Positions 10,301 to 19,286 of a stretch of DNA of 64,000 nucleotides are shown piece after piece (within the stretch, counting starts at the first letter, position 1; every line of letters starts with the position of its first letter). The notes beneath the pieces are model-generated. The model did no database searches. It saw nothing but the letters and a program-made list of their open reading frames with translations, and was not told where the DNA came from. The DNA is taken from contig CANMDE010000001.1 in assembly GCA_947496535.1 (NCBI GenBank), positions 558,001 through 622,000 of the forward strand, in the 5' to 3' direction. The stretch is from an uncultured Paracoccaceae bacterium (lineage in GTDB: Bacteria; Pseudomonadota; Alphaproteobacteria; Rhodobacterales; Rhodobacteraceae). A program made the position numbers and the translations under genes.

Positions 10301-10898
10301 TATGCAGGCTTTGCATCCTGAACTATTTGCTCGCAACAAGGGTACTGACAACCAAAACCCAGCCGATATTGGTTTTTGGTCACTGGTTGCAGAAGATTTT
10401 CGTACGCATAAGCGTCAGTTTGCGAGCCAGGGTTTTTGGGCGTTGTTCTGGCACAGGTTTGGAAACTGGCGGATGGGGATCAAGTTCCGTCTGCTACGGA
10501 TGCCTTTCAGCTTGATCTACCGGATCATGTTCAAACTTACCGAGATTATCTGTGGCATTCATCTGCCGTATACCGTGCGCGTTGGGCGACGTGTACGGCT
10601 GGACCATTTTGGCGGCATGGTTCTTGTTGCGCATTCAATCGGCAATGATGTGACAATACGGCAAAATACAACATTCGGTATCGCTGGCTTGGACAATATG
10701 GACGGCCGTCCTATCATCGGCGACCGCGTCGAAGTAGGCGCCGGTGTTGTCATTCTAGGTGGTGTTCATGTGGGCGGTGACGCCATTATTGGCGCCAATG
10801 CTGTGGTTAACCGTGATGTGGTGAACAACACCGTTGTTGGCGGTGTGCCAGCCCGTGTGTTGCGGGACAGGCGACCAGCGAACTTGAAATCAGCTTAA
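10293..10898 (+). CDS. Serine acetyltransferase-like hexapeptide-repeat transferase
   Basis: This 201-residue protein has a helical N-terminal half and a C-terminal left-handed beta-helix built of hexapeptide repeats (VGRRVRLDHFGGMV, IGNDVTIRQNTTFG, IGDRVEVGAGVVILGGV, IGANAVVNRDV). The layout is that of serine O-acetyltransferase (CysE) and the related polysaccharide acetyltransferases. Because it overlaps the 3' end of a glycosyltransferase gene, modification of a surface sugar is at least as likely as a role in cysteine synthesis. It has no cysteine-biosynthesis neighbour. The trailing 80 bp to the convergent ATPase gene contain only a weak dyad (TGCGAG with CTCGCA, near 10954-10976). Confidence 0.82.
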   Translation: MTDMQALHPELFARNKGTDNQNPADIGFWSLVAEDFRTHKRQFASQGFWALFWHRFGNWRMGIKFRLLRMPFSLIYRIMFKLTEIICGIHLPYTVRVGRRVRLDHFGGMVLVAHSIGNDVTIRQNTTFGIAGLDNMDGRPIIGDRVEVGAGVVILGGVHVGGDAIIGANAVVNRDVVNNTVVGGVPARVLRDRRPANLKSA

Positions 10899-10978
10899 GG
10901 CTTTCGCGCTCAACGTATAGCCCCGCATGCCTTTGGCCGCGATTATGGCTTTGTGCGAGGTTATGAAACTCGCAACTC

Positions 10979-12289
10979 TTAGTGCGCGATGTGCTCTTCT
11001 TTCACGAACATGTTGTCCCATGCTCGGTCAATCAGATCGGGTGACATCTGGTAGGGGATGCCTTCGAATTCGCAGATTGCAATCATCTGGTCGATCAGAA
11101 AGATCGGTTGATAATTGGCATAGACATTATCAATCTCAGCATAGCGCGTGTTCAGCAGGTGAACGAGCGTATCCTCATCCAGCGGCATTTTCCGTTTACG
11201 CGCGACCATGGCAAAGATTTTCAGATAGTCTTCCTGCGTCGGCCCATCGATTTTGATCTTGTAGAAGATACGACGCAGAGCCGCGTTATCGAAGATCGCG
11301 TTAGGGTGGAAGTTGGTCGAGAAGATGACCAGCGTGTCGAACGGCACTTCAAACTTTTCACCCGATTGCAGTGCAAGGATATCCTTGTTTTCTTCCAGTG
11401 GAACAATCCAGCGGTTCACAAGGGTCTGTGGTGGTTCGGCCTGACGGCCAAGGTCGTCCACGATGAATATGCCACCGGTCGCCTTCAACTGCAGTGGTGC
11501 CTGATAGGTACGCGCAGTCGGGTTGTAGACCAGATCAAGCATGGAAAGTGACAATTCACCACCGGTGATCACCGTAGGCCGCTCACAACGAACATAGCGT
11601 GTATCAAACCGGCCAGATGTACGGCGCAGGCTGTTTGGATCATCGACATCCTCTTCGGCGGCGCTGTGTACGATCGGGTCGTACACGGTGATCACCTGAC
11701 CAGAATATTCGATGGCGCGCGGCACATAGATTTTATCACCCAGCGCGTCACGAATCCCGTTTGAGATTGAAGACTTCCCGTTACCCGGAGGGCCGTACAT
11801 CAGGACGGAGCGGCCAGCGCTCACCGCAGGGCCGAGGTTAGATAACAAATCCTCGGGCAGGATCAGATGGTTCATCGCACCGGAAAGCTGATCGCGTGTT
11901 ACCTGAATGTTTCGGATCGACTGTCGTTTGATCTGCTCACGATAAATATCGAGCGGGACGGGCATGGCACCGTAGTACTCAGACTGAGCCAAAGCATCGA
12001 GCGCACGCGCCCGGCCTGCCTCAGTGAGCTGGTAGCCCATTTCGTTGCCGCTATTGGCGTTGAGTGTCCCTGTCGCCTCAAGCAAAAGCTGACCGCGGGC
12101 CAGATCGACGAGTTCTTGTGTCACCGGAATGGGAAGGCAAATCGCCTTGCTGATTGCACTGACCAAATCCAGATTCATACGGAACATGGTTTTGATGAGG
12201 ATATCCCGCATCATCGCCATAGGAAGAAGCATGCCATCCAGCGTTTTAGGGGCGGGCGGTGCCATGACGTTCGATGTTTGGACGTTCAT
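10979..12289 (-). CDS. AAA family ATPase at the end of the Tad locus
   Basis: This 436-residue ATPase has an N-terminal region of about 130 residues that looks like a winged-helix adaptor (EMGYQLTEAGRARALDAL). The AAA core follows, with Walker A MYGPPGNGKSS at about 177, Walker B GIFIVDDLGRQ, a sensor-like LVIFSTNFHPN, and arginine-rich ALRRIFYKIKID. It is not one of the canonical Tad ATPases (TadA/CpaF, TadZ/CpaE). It lies about 110 bp downstream of cpaA in the same direction, so read-through from the pilus genes is possible. No function is known to me. A role as a remodelling or regulatory ATPase for pilus assembly is inferred from position only. Confidence 0.75.
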   Translation of the reverse strand: MNVQTSNVMAPPAPKTLDGMLLPMAMMRDILIKTMFRMNLDLVSAISKAICLPIPVTQELVDLARGQLLLEATGTLNANSGNEMGYQLTEAGRARALDALAQSEYYGAMPVPLDIYREQIKRQSIRNIQVTRDQLSGAMNHLILPEDLLSNLGPAVSAGRSVLMYGPPGNGKSSISNGIRDALGDKIYVPRAIEYSGQVITVYDPIVHSAAEEDVDDPNSLRRTSGRFDTRYVRCERPTVITGGELSLSMLDLVYNPTARTYQAPLQLKATGGIFIVDDLGRQAEPPQTLVNRWIVPLEENKDILALQSGEKFEVPFDTLVIFSTNFHPNAIFDNAALRRIFYKIKIDGPTQEDYLKIFAMVARKRKMPLDEDTLVHLLNTRYAEIDNVYANYQPIFLIDQMIAICEFEGIPYQMSPDLIDRAWDNMFVKEEHIAH

Positions 12290-12402
12290 CTGATTGAACC
12301 CTCACTGATTCACGAAGCCGTTAATTCTCAGACCCAAGATTACAGCCTATTGTGGCAAAATAGTGGACAAATATGCCCCAGTCCAAGGCATAGTGCGCGG
12401 AC

Positions 12403-12894
12403 CTACCCGTAGAACAGCGCCAAGAGGAGATAAAGCAACAGTGTTACGCTTAGCGGAAACCCCATGGGGAAGCGTTTTCCTGTCTCCCAGCTGGCCCAGT
12501 CGTCCAGCTTTTTGCGAAGAGGGCTGATTTTGACCAATCGATGAGTGGCCCACCCTGCCAGCAGCGTAGCCGAAAGCAGCAGGATGATGAGCCTGATATC
12601 TTGCAAGGAAACCATTGGCGCGGCAGCTGCCAAAAATTTTGCGTCGCCTCCGCCGAGTACACGGCCCGCCCAGAGAAGCATGCATGCGGCCAGGACAATG
12701 GCAAAATGCGACCAGCGCCACAGGTATTCCGAGAAGGGTAGGGTGATCAGCCCAAGAACCGCATAAGCTGCGAGCAGCGAATAAACGGCGACATTTGGGA
12801 TCTTCATCCTTTTCATGTCGCTGAACGACACGAAGATCGTGATTGGAATAACGGCGATTAAAAACCAAGCCGCTGTTGTCGCCGTTGTTCCCAT
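12403..12894 (-). CDS. cpaA: Prepilin peptidase CpaA (A24 family)
   Basis: Inner-membrane aspartyl protease that removes the leader of Flp prepilins. Both catalytic aspartates can be placed: D26 in FSDMKRMKIPN and D84 in GGGDAK, the GxGD-type motif. The 163 residues form about five or six membrane segments, the short form of the family that lacks the N-terminal methyltransferase domain. The gene lies 6 bp after the TPR lipoprotein gene on the same strand. Its substrates are most likely the two Flp pilins encoded about 10 kb upstream in this locus. Confidence 0.9.
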   Translation of the reverse strand: MGTTATTAAWFLIAVIPITIFVSFSDMKRMKIPNVAVYSLLAAYAVLGLITLPFSEYLWRWSHFAIVLAACMLLWAGRVLGGGDAKFLAAAAPMVSLQDIRLIILLLSATLLAGWATHRLVKISPLRKKLDDWASWETGKRFPMGFPLSVTLLLYLLLALFYG

Positions 12895-12900
12895 TTGCTT

Positions 12901-13755
12901 CTAGTTCGTCACGTTGGCTTCGAGCGCCCGCAATGCGCGGGTGGCTTCTTCGAAATGCCGTGGATGTGTGTTGATGGCTTCACTCAAAAGCGTCTTGCCG
13001 ATGGTAATATCGTTTTGCTTGACGGCTGTTAGCGCCATTGTGTGCAGAAGCTGCGCCCGTTCAACTTGGGTCATATTGACCACCGGTAGGGTGTAGTTCC
13101 GCTGCGCACCACGCGCGAGGACGAGGTTGTTTTTGGCGGTGAACATACCGCTGTCGTGCCGCAGTGCGTCGCTGAACAGGCGTTCTGCTCCTGCATATTC
13201 GCCGCGCGTCAGTTTTGAATAGCCCCAGTTGTTGTACACTGATCCAGGACGTGTCGTTAGACCCACCGCCGTTTCATAGAACGTGTCAGCCTTTCCCCAC
13301 TGCTGCTTGCTGTCAGCCACCATGGCTTCAAAACGATAGCGTTCGAATGTCTCATATGTTGGTGGGATCGTGTTCAACGTTGCGGCCGCCTCATCCCAGA
13401 GGTTGGATCGGATCTGCGAACCCGCAAGTTCGACCTTGTCGGAGTTGTTCGATTCAGGATGCTCAATTACTGCTTCCCAGGCATTAACCGCATCATTGGG
13501 TCGCTTTGCGCGTACCAGCGATGTTGCCAGACCGCGTTGAAGATCAATACGACCGGGATCGTTGGCATTTGCAGCCATAAAATATTCGACCGCTTGATCA
13601 GGGTCACCGACTGTCAGCATGACATCGTTTAGATTGGTTTCATCGACGACGTTCAGGTCCTGAAGTGCTCGTTCCACTTCGGCCTCGCCGTTTTTTTCAC
13701 ATGCGGACAAAGATACCGTTGCCGCACAAAGCGTAAAGAAAATAGAGTGGCGCAT
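12901..13755 (-). CDS. tadD: TPR-repeat lipoprotein, TadD-like
   Basis: This 284-residue exported protein has a lipobox LSAC at about residues 16-19, so it should be lipid-anchored. Several tetratricopeptide-type helices follow (DPDQAVEYFMAAN, RAKRPNDAVNAWEAVIE, SVYNNWGYSKLTRGEYAGAERLF). TadD-type TPR lipoproteins are needed for assembly of the Tad outer-membrane secretin in related systems. A second, shorter TPR lipoprotein precedes it by 30 bp, so this locus has a tandem pair. Which one is the functional TadD cannot be decided from sequence. Confidence 0.82.
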   Translation of the reverse strand: MRHSIFFTLCAATVSLSACEKNGEAEVERALQDLNVVDETNLNDVMLTVGDPDQAVEYFMAANANDPGRIDLQRGLATSLVRAKRPNDAVNAWEAVIEHPESNNSDKVELAGSQIRSNLWDEAAATLNTIPPTYETFERYRFEAMVADSKQQWGKADTFYETAVGLTTRPGSVYNNWGYSKLTRGEYAGAERLFSDALRHDSGMFTAKNNLVLARGAQRNYTLPVVNMTQVERAQLLHTMALTAVKQNDITIGKTLLSEAINTHPRHFEEATRALRALEANVTN

Positions 13756-13785
13756 TTTTTTGCGTCCTTTTGCTGCTCTTCTTTT

Positions 13786-14349
13786 TTACAGTGCACTTAG
13801 GAGTACGAAGTCGCCTGCCCCCCGACGCACCAGATTAAAGTTACTGTCTTCCTCTAGCACATTATCGTCTTGATTGGCCAATTTTGCGAGCGCCAAGCGC
13901 AGGTTGTCGCGTATTTCGTCAGAATTTCCGCTATCCGTTGCATAGGCGCGACGGAAAACTTCGCTCGCTTCCGCAGTCTTGCCTCGTTCCATGAGGACGA
14001 CGCCCAAATTGTTCCAGGCCGCGGGGAATTCTTCGTCTTCTTCTGTTGCCCTGCGTAACCAGCGCTCGGCTTGTCCCAGACGTCCCAGCTTCAGGTTTGC
14101 TGATCCGATCGCGGAGAGAGTGTCGACATTCAGCCCTTGTTGAACAGCCGCGCGGTTGTAGGCCTGCAACGCCAGTTCGTATTCTGCCGAAGCCATGAGG
14201 CGGTGCCCCACGATCAAGCCGTCCAAATTGGAGCGTCCAGCAATTCCGGGCGCATAGACCGTATCATCCGAACGACCAATGCCGCCTGACGAACAGGCGG
14301 CAAAAGTTACAAGAGCGAGAACTGCCAGACTACGCTGCCGTCGGATCAT
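13786..14349 (-). CDS. TPR-repeat lipoprotein, second TadD-like protein
   Basis: This 187-residue exported protein has lipobox FAAC at about 16-19 and three TPR-like units (YELALQAYNRAAVQQG, KLGRLGQAERWLRRATEED, AWNNLGVVLMERGKTAEASEVFRRA). The start codon directly follows the tadC stop (TAAATG), so the two are translationally coupled. It probably works with the larger TPR lipoprotein downstream in building or stabilising the outer-membrane part of the pilus machine. Confidence 0.82.
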   Translation of the reverse strand: MIRRQRSLAVLALVTFAACSSGGIGRSDDTVYAPGIAGRSNLDGLIVGHRLMASAEYELALQAYNRAAVQQGLNVDTLSAIGSANLKLGRLGQAERWLRRATEEDEEFPAAWNNLGVVLMERGKTAEASEVFRRAYATDSGNSDEIRDNLRLALAKLANQDDNVLEEDSNFNLVRRGAGDFVLLSAL

Positions 14350-15327
14350 TTAGCCCGAACCGTTGTTGCTGAGATTTACCACGATAGCATAGACCGAAGG
14401 GCCCACTAGGATCAGCAGCAGAGGTGGGACAGTGAACATCATAGTTGCCAAAGTCATCTTTACCGGCAGTTTGTTTGCCTTTTCTTCGGCGCGCATGATC
14501 CGCTTGTCCCGCATCTCAGAGGAGTATACACGCAGCGCATCGGCAATCGATGTACCGAACTGCTGGGATTGTACCAGAACAGTCACAAAACTGGTGATGT
14601 CCTGATTTCCACATCGCTCACCCATGTCTTTCAAAACGGACGTTTTTTCCTTGCCTGCTTTGAGTTCCTGGCTGACCGTCTCATACTCTTCAGCCATTTC
14701 CGGAAAACCAGCCTTGAGCTCGTTAGCGACCCTTAGAATAGCTTGGTCCAAAGACTGGCCAGCTTCTACGCAAACCAGCATAAGATCAAGGCTGTCGGGA
14801 AAAGCATTCTCCAGCGCCAACTTACGTGCGTTCTGACGGCGCGTCACCCAGTAACGAGGTGCCATGTACCCAATGACGGCGGGTGCCAGAACAGTTACGG
14901 CAAGGTCTTGTGACGTGACTTCACCTTGAATTGTACGATAGATGGCAATGGCTGCACCCAAGAGCAAGCCGAACATCCCAAAAGCAAATTGGAGGAAATG
15001 AAAAGTTCTTACAGCGTTTTTACCGCGATACCCGGCCTGAAGTAGCTTCAGCTTTACCGCCGAATACTCTTCCGCATCTTTCGGTTCAAGAAAGTCTGAA
15101 TACTTCTCCAGCTTGTCTCTGCTTGAACCTGACCTGAGTTGATCGCTCTTGGAAATGTCATTGCCCAAACCGCGAGCACTGTTTTTGAGCTTGTCCAGGG
15201 GATCTTTTTCACGCTTGAGGAATATTGGTAGGGTAAGCAGGATCATCAAGAACCCAAGTGCACCAACCAGCAGCGCGGGGCCAGACTGCCCCAAGGTCTC
15301 AACAATGGCAGTTTGTAACGCTTCCAT
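14350..15327 (-). CDS. tadC: Tad pilus assembly inner-membrane protein TadC
   Basis: This 325-residue inner-membrane platform protein of the GspF superfamily has an N-terminal membrane helix (LVGALGFLMILLTLPIF). A pair of helices follows in the middle (FGMFGLLLGAAIAIYR and LAVTVLAPAVIGYMAPRYWV). The T2SSF cytoplasmic domain carries FPDSLDLMLVCVEAGQSLDQAI, and a last helix sits at the C-terminus. With TadB it forms the membrane platform on which CpaF acts to extrude the pilus. It follows tadB by 10 bp. Confidence 0.93.
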   Translation of the reverse strand: MEALQTAIVETLGQSGPALLVGALGFLMILLTLPIFLKREKDPLDKLKNSARGLGNDISKSDQLRSGSSRDKLEKYSDFLEPKDAEEYSAVKLKLLQAGYRGKNAVRTFHFLQFAFGMFGLLLGAAIAIYRTIQGEVTSQDLAVTVLAPAVIGYMAPRYWVTRRQNARKLALENAFPDSLDLMLVCVEAGQSLDQAILRVANELKAGFPEMAEEYETVSQELKAGKEKTSVLKDMGERCGNQDITSFVTVLVQSQQFGTSIADALRVYSSEMRDKRIMRAEEKANKLPVKMTLATMMFTVPPLLLILVGPSVYAIVVNLSNNGSG

Positions 15328-15337
15328 AATTTTTACC

Positions 15338-16303
15338 TCAAACTCTGATATCGGTGATCTTACGCATCACCAATATGTTGACCACAAGAAAGGCCGCAAT
15401 TCCCAGACATACCGGAACGAAAAAGGCCGTTTGCGATACATCGTCGAAATAATCAGGTTTGACGACGTTAATCGCGATAATGGCTACGATGGGAAAAGCT
15501 GACAAGAATTTACCGGACCATCTTGCTTCCGAGGTAATCGCAGCCACGCGGCGAAACAGACGGAAACGCGCCCGGATTACTTTGGCGAGACCATCCAGGA
15601 TTTCAGCAAGGTTACCCCCTGATGTTTGTTGAATAGTTACCGCAACAGCAAGGAAACGCATATCTTGCATTTCAAGGCGCTCCGCCATGATCTTCAGTGT
15701 TTCGCCCATATCGCGACCATAGGCCGCCTCGTCTGAAACCATTCCCATTTCGGTACCAAGGGGATCGGGCACTTCCTTCGCAACAATTGAAACAGCTGAT
15801 GCAAAAGGATGTCCAACACGCAACGATCGTACCATCAGTTCCACGGCATCGGGAAGCTGCTCGGCGATCATATCCATGCGTTTGGTCGCCTTGTTATTAA
15901 CCCAAGTATATACAGCGCCGACTCCCATCAGAACCGAAATTACAGCCCTAATAATAATATTCACATCACTGACCACAGTCAGGAGAACAAATGCCACGAC
16001 GCAAAGACCCAGCATCACGACTATCAGCTGATTTGGTGAAAATGCGATATTCGCTTTCTGGGCCTTGTTGGCAAGGATCGCGTATATCGGGATGCTTTGA
16101 GACTTCATGTGCTGGGTCATCTCTTTGCGGAGCTGATCCAGTACTTGTTCGCGGTTTCCGCCTTTCTCGAGCATGTCCAACCGGCGATTTACCTTGCCGT
16201 CCATGCTTATCGACTTGCCGAAGATAACCAAATAGACACCCTGCACCAGCAGGATGATAGATATAAAGACGACGGCATATATAATTGGTTCTGCAGAAAT
16301 CAT
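15338..16303 (-). CDS. tadB: Tad pilus assembly inner-membrane protein TadB
   Basis: This 321-residue GspF-superfamily protein is paired with TadC. An N-terminal helix (IIYAVVFISIILLVQGVYLVIF) is followed by a short cytoplasmic part and two helices around 80-125. The T2SSF domain carries LPDAVELMVRSLRVGHPFASAVSIV and TSGGNLAEILDGL, and there is a C-terminal helix. It starts 5 bp after the cpaF stop, so the platform proteins and the motor ATPase are made from one message. Confidence 0.93.
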   Translation of the reverse strand: MISAEPIIYAVVFISIILLVQGVYLVIFGKSISMDGKVNRRLDMLEKGGNREQVLDQLRKEMTQHMKSQSIPIYAILANKAQKANIAFSPNQLIVVMLGLCVVAFVLLTVVSDVNIIIRAVISVLMGVGAVYTWVNNKATKRMDMIAEQLPDAVELMVRSLRVGHPFASAVSIVAKEVPDPLGTEMGMVSDEAAYGRDMGETLKIMAERLEMQDMRFLAVAVTIQQTSGGNLAEILDGLAKVIRARFRLFRRVAAITSEARWSGKFLSAFPIVAIIAINVVKPDYFDDVSQTAFFVPVCLGIAAFLVVNILVMRKITDIRV

Positions 16304-16308
16304 CAGAG

Positions 16309-17772
16309 TTACTCCGCGACCATTGGTTCAAAGATTGCTGGCGGAAGATCAAAGCCCCACAGTTTGAAGCGCTCGGAATAGTGGCTCCGCACACCTGTAG
16401 CCGTGAAGTGGCCGATGATCTTGTTTTCAGGAGTTAGACCGACCCGCTGGTAGCGGAAAACTTCCTGCATTGAAATGACGTCGCCTTCCATGCCGGTCAC
16501 TTCGGTAATGGAAGTCATGCGGCGCGAGCCGTCTTGCAGGCGTGATGCCTGAACAATCAAATTAACAGCCGATGCGATCTGGCTGCGCATTGCCTTGATC
16601 GGCATTTCGATTCCTGACATCGCCACCATGTTTTCCAAACGGCTGACGGCATCGCGAGAAGAGTTGGCGTGGATTGTTGTCATCGAGCCATCGTGGCCGG
16701 TGTTCATGGCCTGGAGCATGTCGATAACTTCCTCACCACGCGTTTCCCCAACGATAATCCGGTCAGGACGCATCCGCAAAGCGTTTTTCAAACAGTCACG
16801 CTGCGATACGCCGCCTCTGCCTTCCACGTTTGGCGGACGGCTTTCCATTCGGCCCACATGGGTCTGTTGCAATTGAAGTTCCGCAGTATCCTCAATCGTC
16901 AGAATTCGCTCAGCGTCGTCAATAAAGCTCGAAAGCGCGTTCAATGTCGTTGTTTTACCTGAACCAGTACCGCCCGATACGATGACATTCAGGCGGGTTG
17001 AAACGGCAGCCTGTAAATACGCGGCCATTTCCTCAGAGAACGCTCCAAAATTGACCAGCTCTTCTATACCAAGCTTGTCTTTCTTAAACTTACGAATGGA
17101 AACCAGAGATCCATCCACCGCAATTGGTGGGACCATTGCGTTGAAGCGCGATCCATCTGCGAGACGGGCGTCAACGTATGGGTTACTTTCATCCACACGA
17201 CGACCCACAGCTGAGACAATCTTGTCAATGATCCGCAGCAGGTGCTTTTCGTCCTTGAAAGTAACATCGGTCAACTGAAGACGCCCATCGCGTTCTACAA
17301 AAATCTGTTGAGGTCCGTTGACCAGGATATCGTTGACGCCATCATCTTTTAGCAGTGTTTCTAGCGGTCCGAGGCCCGTGACTTCGAAGAAGAGGTCTTG
17401 GCTTAGCGTCTGGCGTTCATCGCGGGTTAATACGATGCCTAAATCTTCCAGTGACTCGCTCGCAATCGCGTTGATCTCTGATCGTAACTCTTGCTCGCTT
17501 GCGGTTTCAAGGGCGGAAAGGTTGAGATTATCGAGCAGTGACTTGTGCAGTTCGAGTTTGATCTCTGCCAACCGTTCCTTTCGGCGCTTTTCCTTGTCCA
17601 TCGGAGCTGCAGACGCCGGCTTAGTCGGAGCGGACTTCATGAGCGACTTGCGTTGTTCATCAGATTTAGCCGCTGCGACTGGCGCGATGTTTACCTTTGG
17701 CGTCGCCGTATTAGCCGCGTTTGCAGCAGACGAGTTTTTGGGTGGTGTCGGCTTTTTATACTTTGAAAACAT
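16309..17772 (-). CDS. cpaF: Tad pilus motor ATPase CpaF/TadA
   Basis: Secretion ATPase of the GspE/VirB11 type that drives assembly of the Flp pilus at the cytoplasmic face. After a low-complexity Ala/Lys/Pro-rich N-terminus (about 90 residues) come the N-terminal domain and the nucleotide-binding core. The core has Walker A GGTGSGKTTT at about 267-276, the Asp box ILTIEDTAELQL, Walker B LRMRPDRIIVGETRG and a His box with NTGHDGSMTTIHANSS. At 487 residues the length is typical. It lies 12 bp after cpaE. Confidence 0.95.
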   Translation of the reverse strand: MFSKYKKPTPPKNSSAANAANTATPKVNIAPVAAAKSDEQRKSLMKSAPTKPASAAPMDKEKRRKERLAEIKLELHKSLLDNLNLSALETASEQELRSEINAIASESLEDLGIVLTRDERQTLSQDLFFEVTGLGPLETLLKDDGVNDILVNGPQQIFVERDGRLQLTDVTFKDEKHLLRIIDKIVSAVGRRVDESNPYVDARLADGSRFNAMVPPIAVDGSLVSIRKFKKDKLGIEELVNFGAFSEEMAAYLQAAVSTRLNVIVSGGTGSGKTTTLNALSSFIDDAERILTIEDTAELQLQQTHVGRMESRPPNVEGRGGVSQRDCLKNALRMRPDRIIVGETRGEEVIDMLQAMNTGHDGSMTTIHANSSRDAVSRLENMVAMSGIEMPIKAMRSQIASAVNLIVQASRLQDGSRRMTSITEVTGMEGDVISMQEVFRYQRVGLTPENKIIGHFTATGVRSHYSERFKLWGFDLPPAIFEPMVAE

Positions 17773-17784
17773 GAGTATTGCCTC

Positions 17785-19032
17785 TTAAGTTCTGGCGTCG
17801 ACTGCGTCGGCCTGATTGACCGCATGTACAGACTTGGCAAGTTTTTGAATTTCCTTACGCAACGGACTCTTCCCCATGCCAACCGAAAGTGGTGTGCCGT
17901 GATCGCCGCTCTGGCTCACAGCCTTGCCTCCGTCTGGTAGCAAAACCTCAATAGCGATGCCCAAACTTTCGGACAAACGCTTCACCCGTGCTTTTCCGTT
18001 CAGATCTGCGAAACCCGGTGCTCTGTTTAGTATGAAACGTAGTTTTTCGAACGGCAGGTCATCAGATTGAAGTGCCCGTTTCATACGCAGGGTGTTCTGC
18101 GCAGAGCGCATATCCAACTCTATAATAGCGAAATAGACATGCGCGGCCTCAAGAACGTTTTGCGACCACTCAACCATAGTGGTTGGCATATCTATTATAA
18201 CGTAGTCAAAGTTCGTTCGGGCCATCTCAACAAGTCGCCCGATATCGTCGGGGGAAATCATGTCGAGAGGGATCATGTCGGTCGGCGAGGTTAGAACATG
18301 CATCTTGTCCTCGTAGGTGAGAAGCGCTTGCATGAAACCTTCACTGTCAAGACTTTCGGTATCCGTTAGAACTTCCAAGACTGTTTCGCGACGCGGCAGA
18401 TCGAGATAAGTCGATGCCGTGCCGAACTGAAAATCCAGATCTAAAAGACAAACCGTTGGACCGTCGGTTTTTTCGACGTTGGCGAGTTCCCACGCCAGGT
18501 TCACCGCAATCATGGTCGCACCTGTACCACCGGCCAAACCTTGCACAGGAATAACCACGCCGGATTTGTCCCCAAAACCTTGAGTGCGGGGACTGCCATC
18601 GTTATCGACAGCGGATATGTCGGGCTGAGTCAGAACACGCTCAATCGCTTTCGCAAGCTCATTTTCCGGCAATGGGTAAGGGACGAATTCATCGCCACCC
18701 TCTCGCAAAAGCTGGTGTAGGGCAGAGGGGCTAACGTCTTCTGCAATCAAAATTACTTTGATGCCTGCTGCTTTTGCCGCAGAAATAACCCCGGATACGG
18801 CCTCAAGCCTATCTTCGTCTTCGGCATCCATTGCAATGGTGACAAACTGAAGAGAACGTGCCTCTGGCTGGCCCAGGAATGATGCCGCATCATCAAAACT
18901 CAGATCCCCCCAAGAGTCGCCTAAGGCTGCTTCCATGTCTTCAATCAGCAGATCAAAGATTTGAACATCTCGACTGATCGTACAGGCGACAATCTGTGGC
19001 TGATCGTGTTGCACGACTGGACTTGTATTCAT
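17785..19032 (-). CDS. cpaE: CpaE/TadZ-family pilus localisation ATPase
   Basis: This 415-residue protein has an atypical receiver-like N-terminal domain (about residues 15-135) followed by a MinD/ParA-type ATPase domain. Proteins of this family place the pilus machine at the cell pole. The P-loop at about 165-174 reads GLAGGTGATM, so both lysines of a canonical deviant Walker A (KGGxGKT) are missing. The downstream Walker A' (VCLLDLDFQFGTAS) and Walker B (YVIIDMPTTM) are intact. TadZ proteins often lack the second lysine; loss of the first as well suggests nucleotide binding without efficient hydrolysis. It is the first gene of a transcription unit that starts after the hairpin at 19236-19266. 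Confidence 0.9.
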   Translation of the reverse strand: MNTSPVVQHDQPQIVACTISRDVQIFDLLIEDMEAALGDSWGDLSFDDAASFLGQPEARSLQFVTIAMDAEDEDRLEAVSGVISAAKAAGIKVILIAEDVSPSALHQLLREGGDEFVPYPLPENELAKAIERVLTQPDISAVDNDGSPRTQGFGDKSGVVIPVQGLAGGTGATMIAVNLAWELANVEKTDGPTVCLLDLDFQFGTASTYLDLPRRETVLEVLTDTESLDSEGFMQALLTYEDKMHVLTSPTDMIPLDMISPDDIGRLVEMARTNFDYVIIDMPTTMVEWSQNVLEAAHVYFAIIELDMRSAQNTLRMKRALQSDDLPFEKLRFILNRAPGFADLNGKARVKRLSESLGIAIEVLLPDGGKAVSQSGDHGTPLSVGMGKSPLRKEIQKLAKSVHAVNQADAVDART

Positions 19033-19235
19033 TTACTCAGGTCCCCATGGCTTTAGCAGCAAAAAGTATAACGTATTTATAGGCAAGTGCATATTGCCCT
19101 TACCTGATTCCCGACAGCAGTTAGAAACTGCACAGTCTGTTCGACTTAAATATTGCTTAGAAACGTGTCGAGATTTGGACGAAAAGGTCACAATTATGCG
19201 GAATCTCGCAACGATCATGTCCATAAGCCAAAAAT
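19033..19235 (-). promoter_or_regulatory. Leader/promoter region of the cpaE operon
   Basis: About 200 bp of gene-free sequence lie between a strong terminator and the cpaE start, so the promoter for cpaE-cpaF-tadB-tadC-tadD-cpaA must lie here. No confident -35/-10 pair was assigned. Confidence 0.45.
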
Positions 19236-19266
19236 GTTTACGCCAGGCGCTGGGCCTGGCGTAAAC
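19236..19266 (-). terminator. Rho-independent terminator after the OmpA lipoprotein gene
   Basis: A perfect 13-bp stem (GTTTACGCCAGGC with GCCTGGCGTAAAC) has a 5-base loop. Read on the minus strand it is followed by ATTTTTGG. It lies about 20 bp past the stop codon and separates the cpaC unit from the cpaE unit. Confidence 0.88.
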
Positions 19267-19286
19267 AACTAATTTGATCTGGGCGC

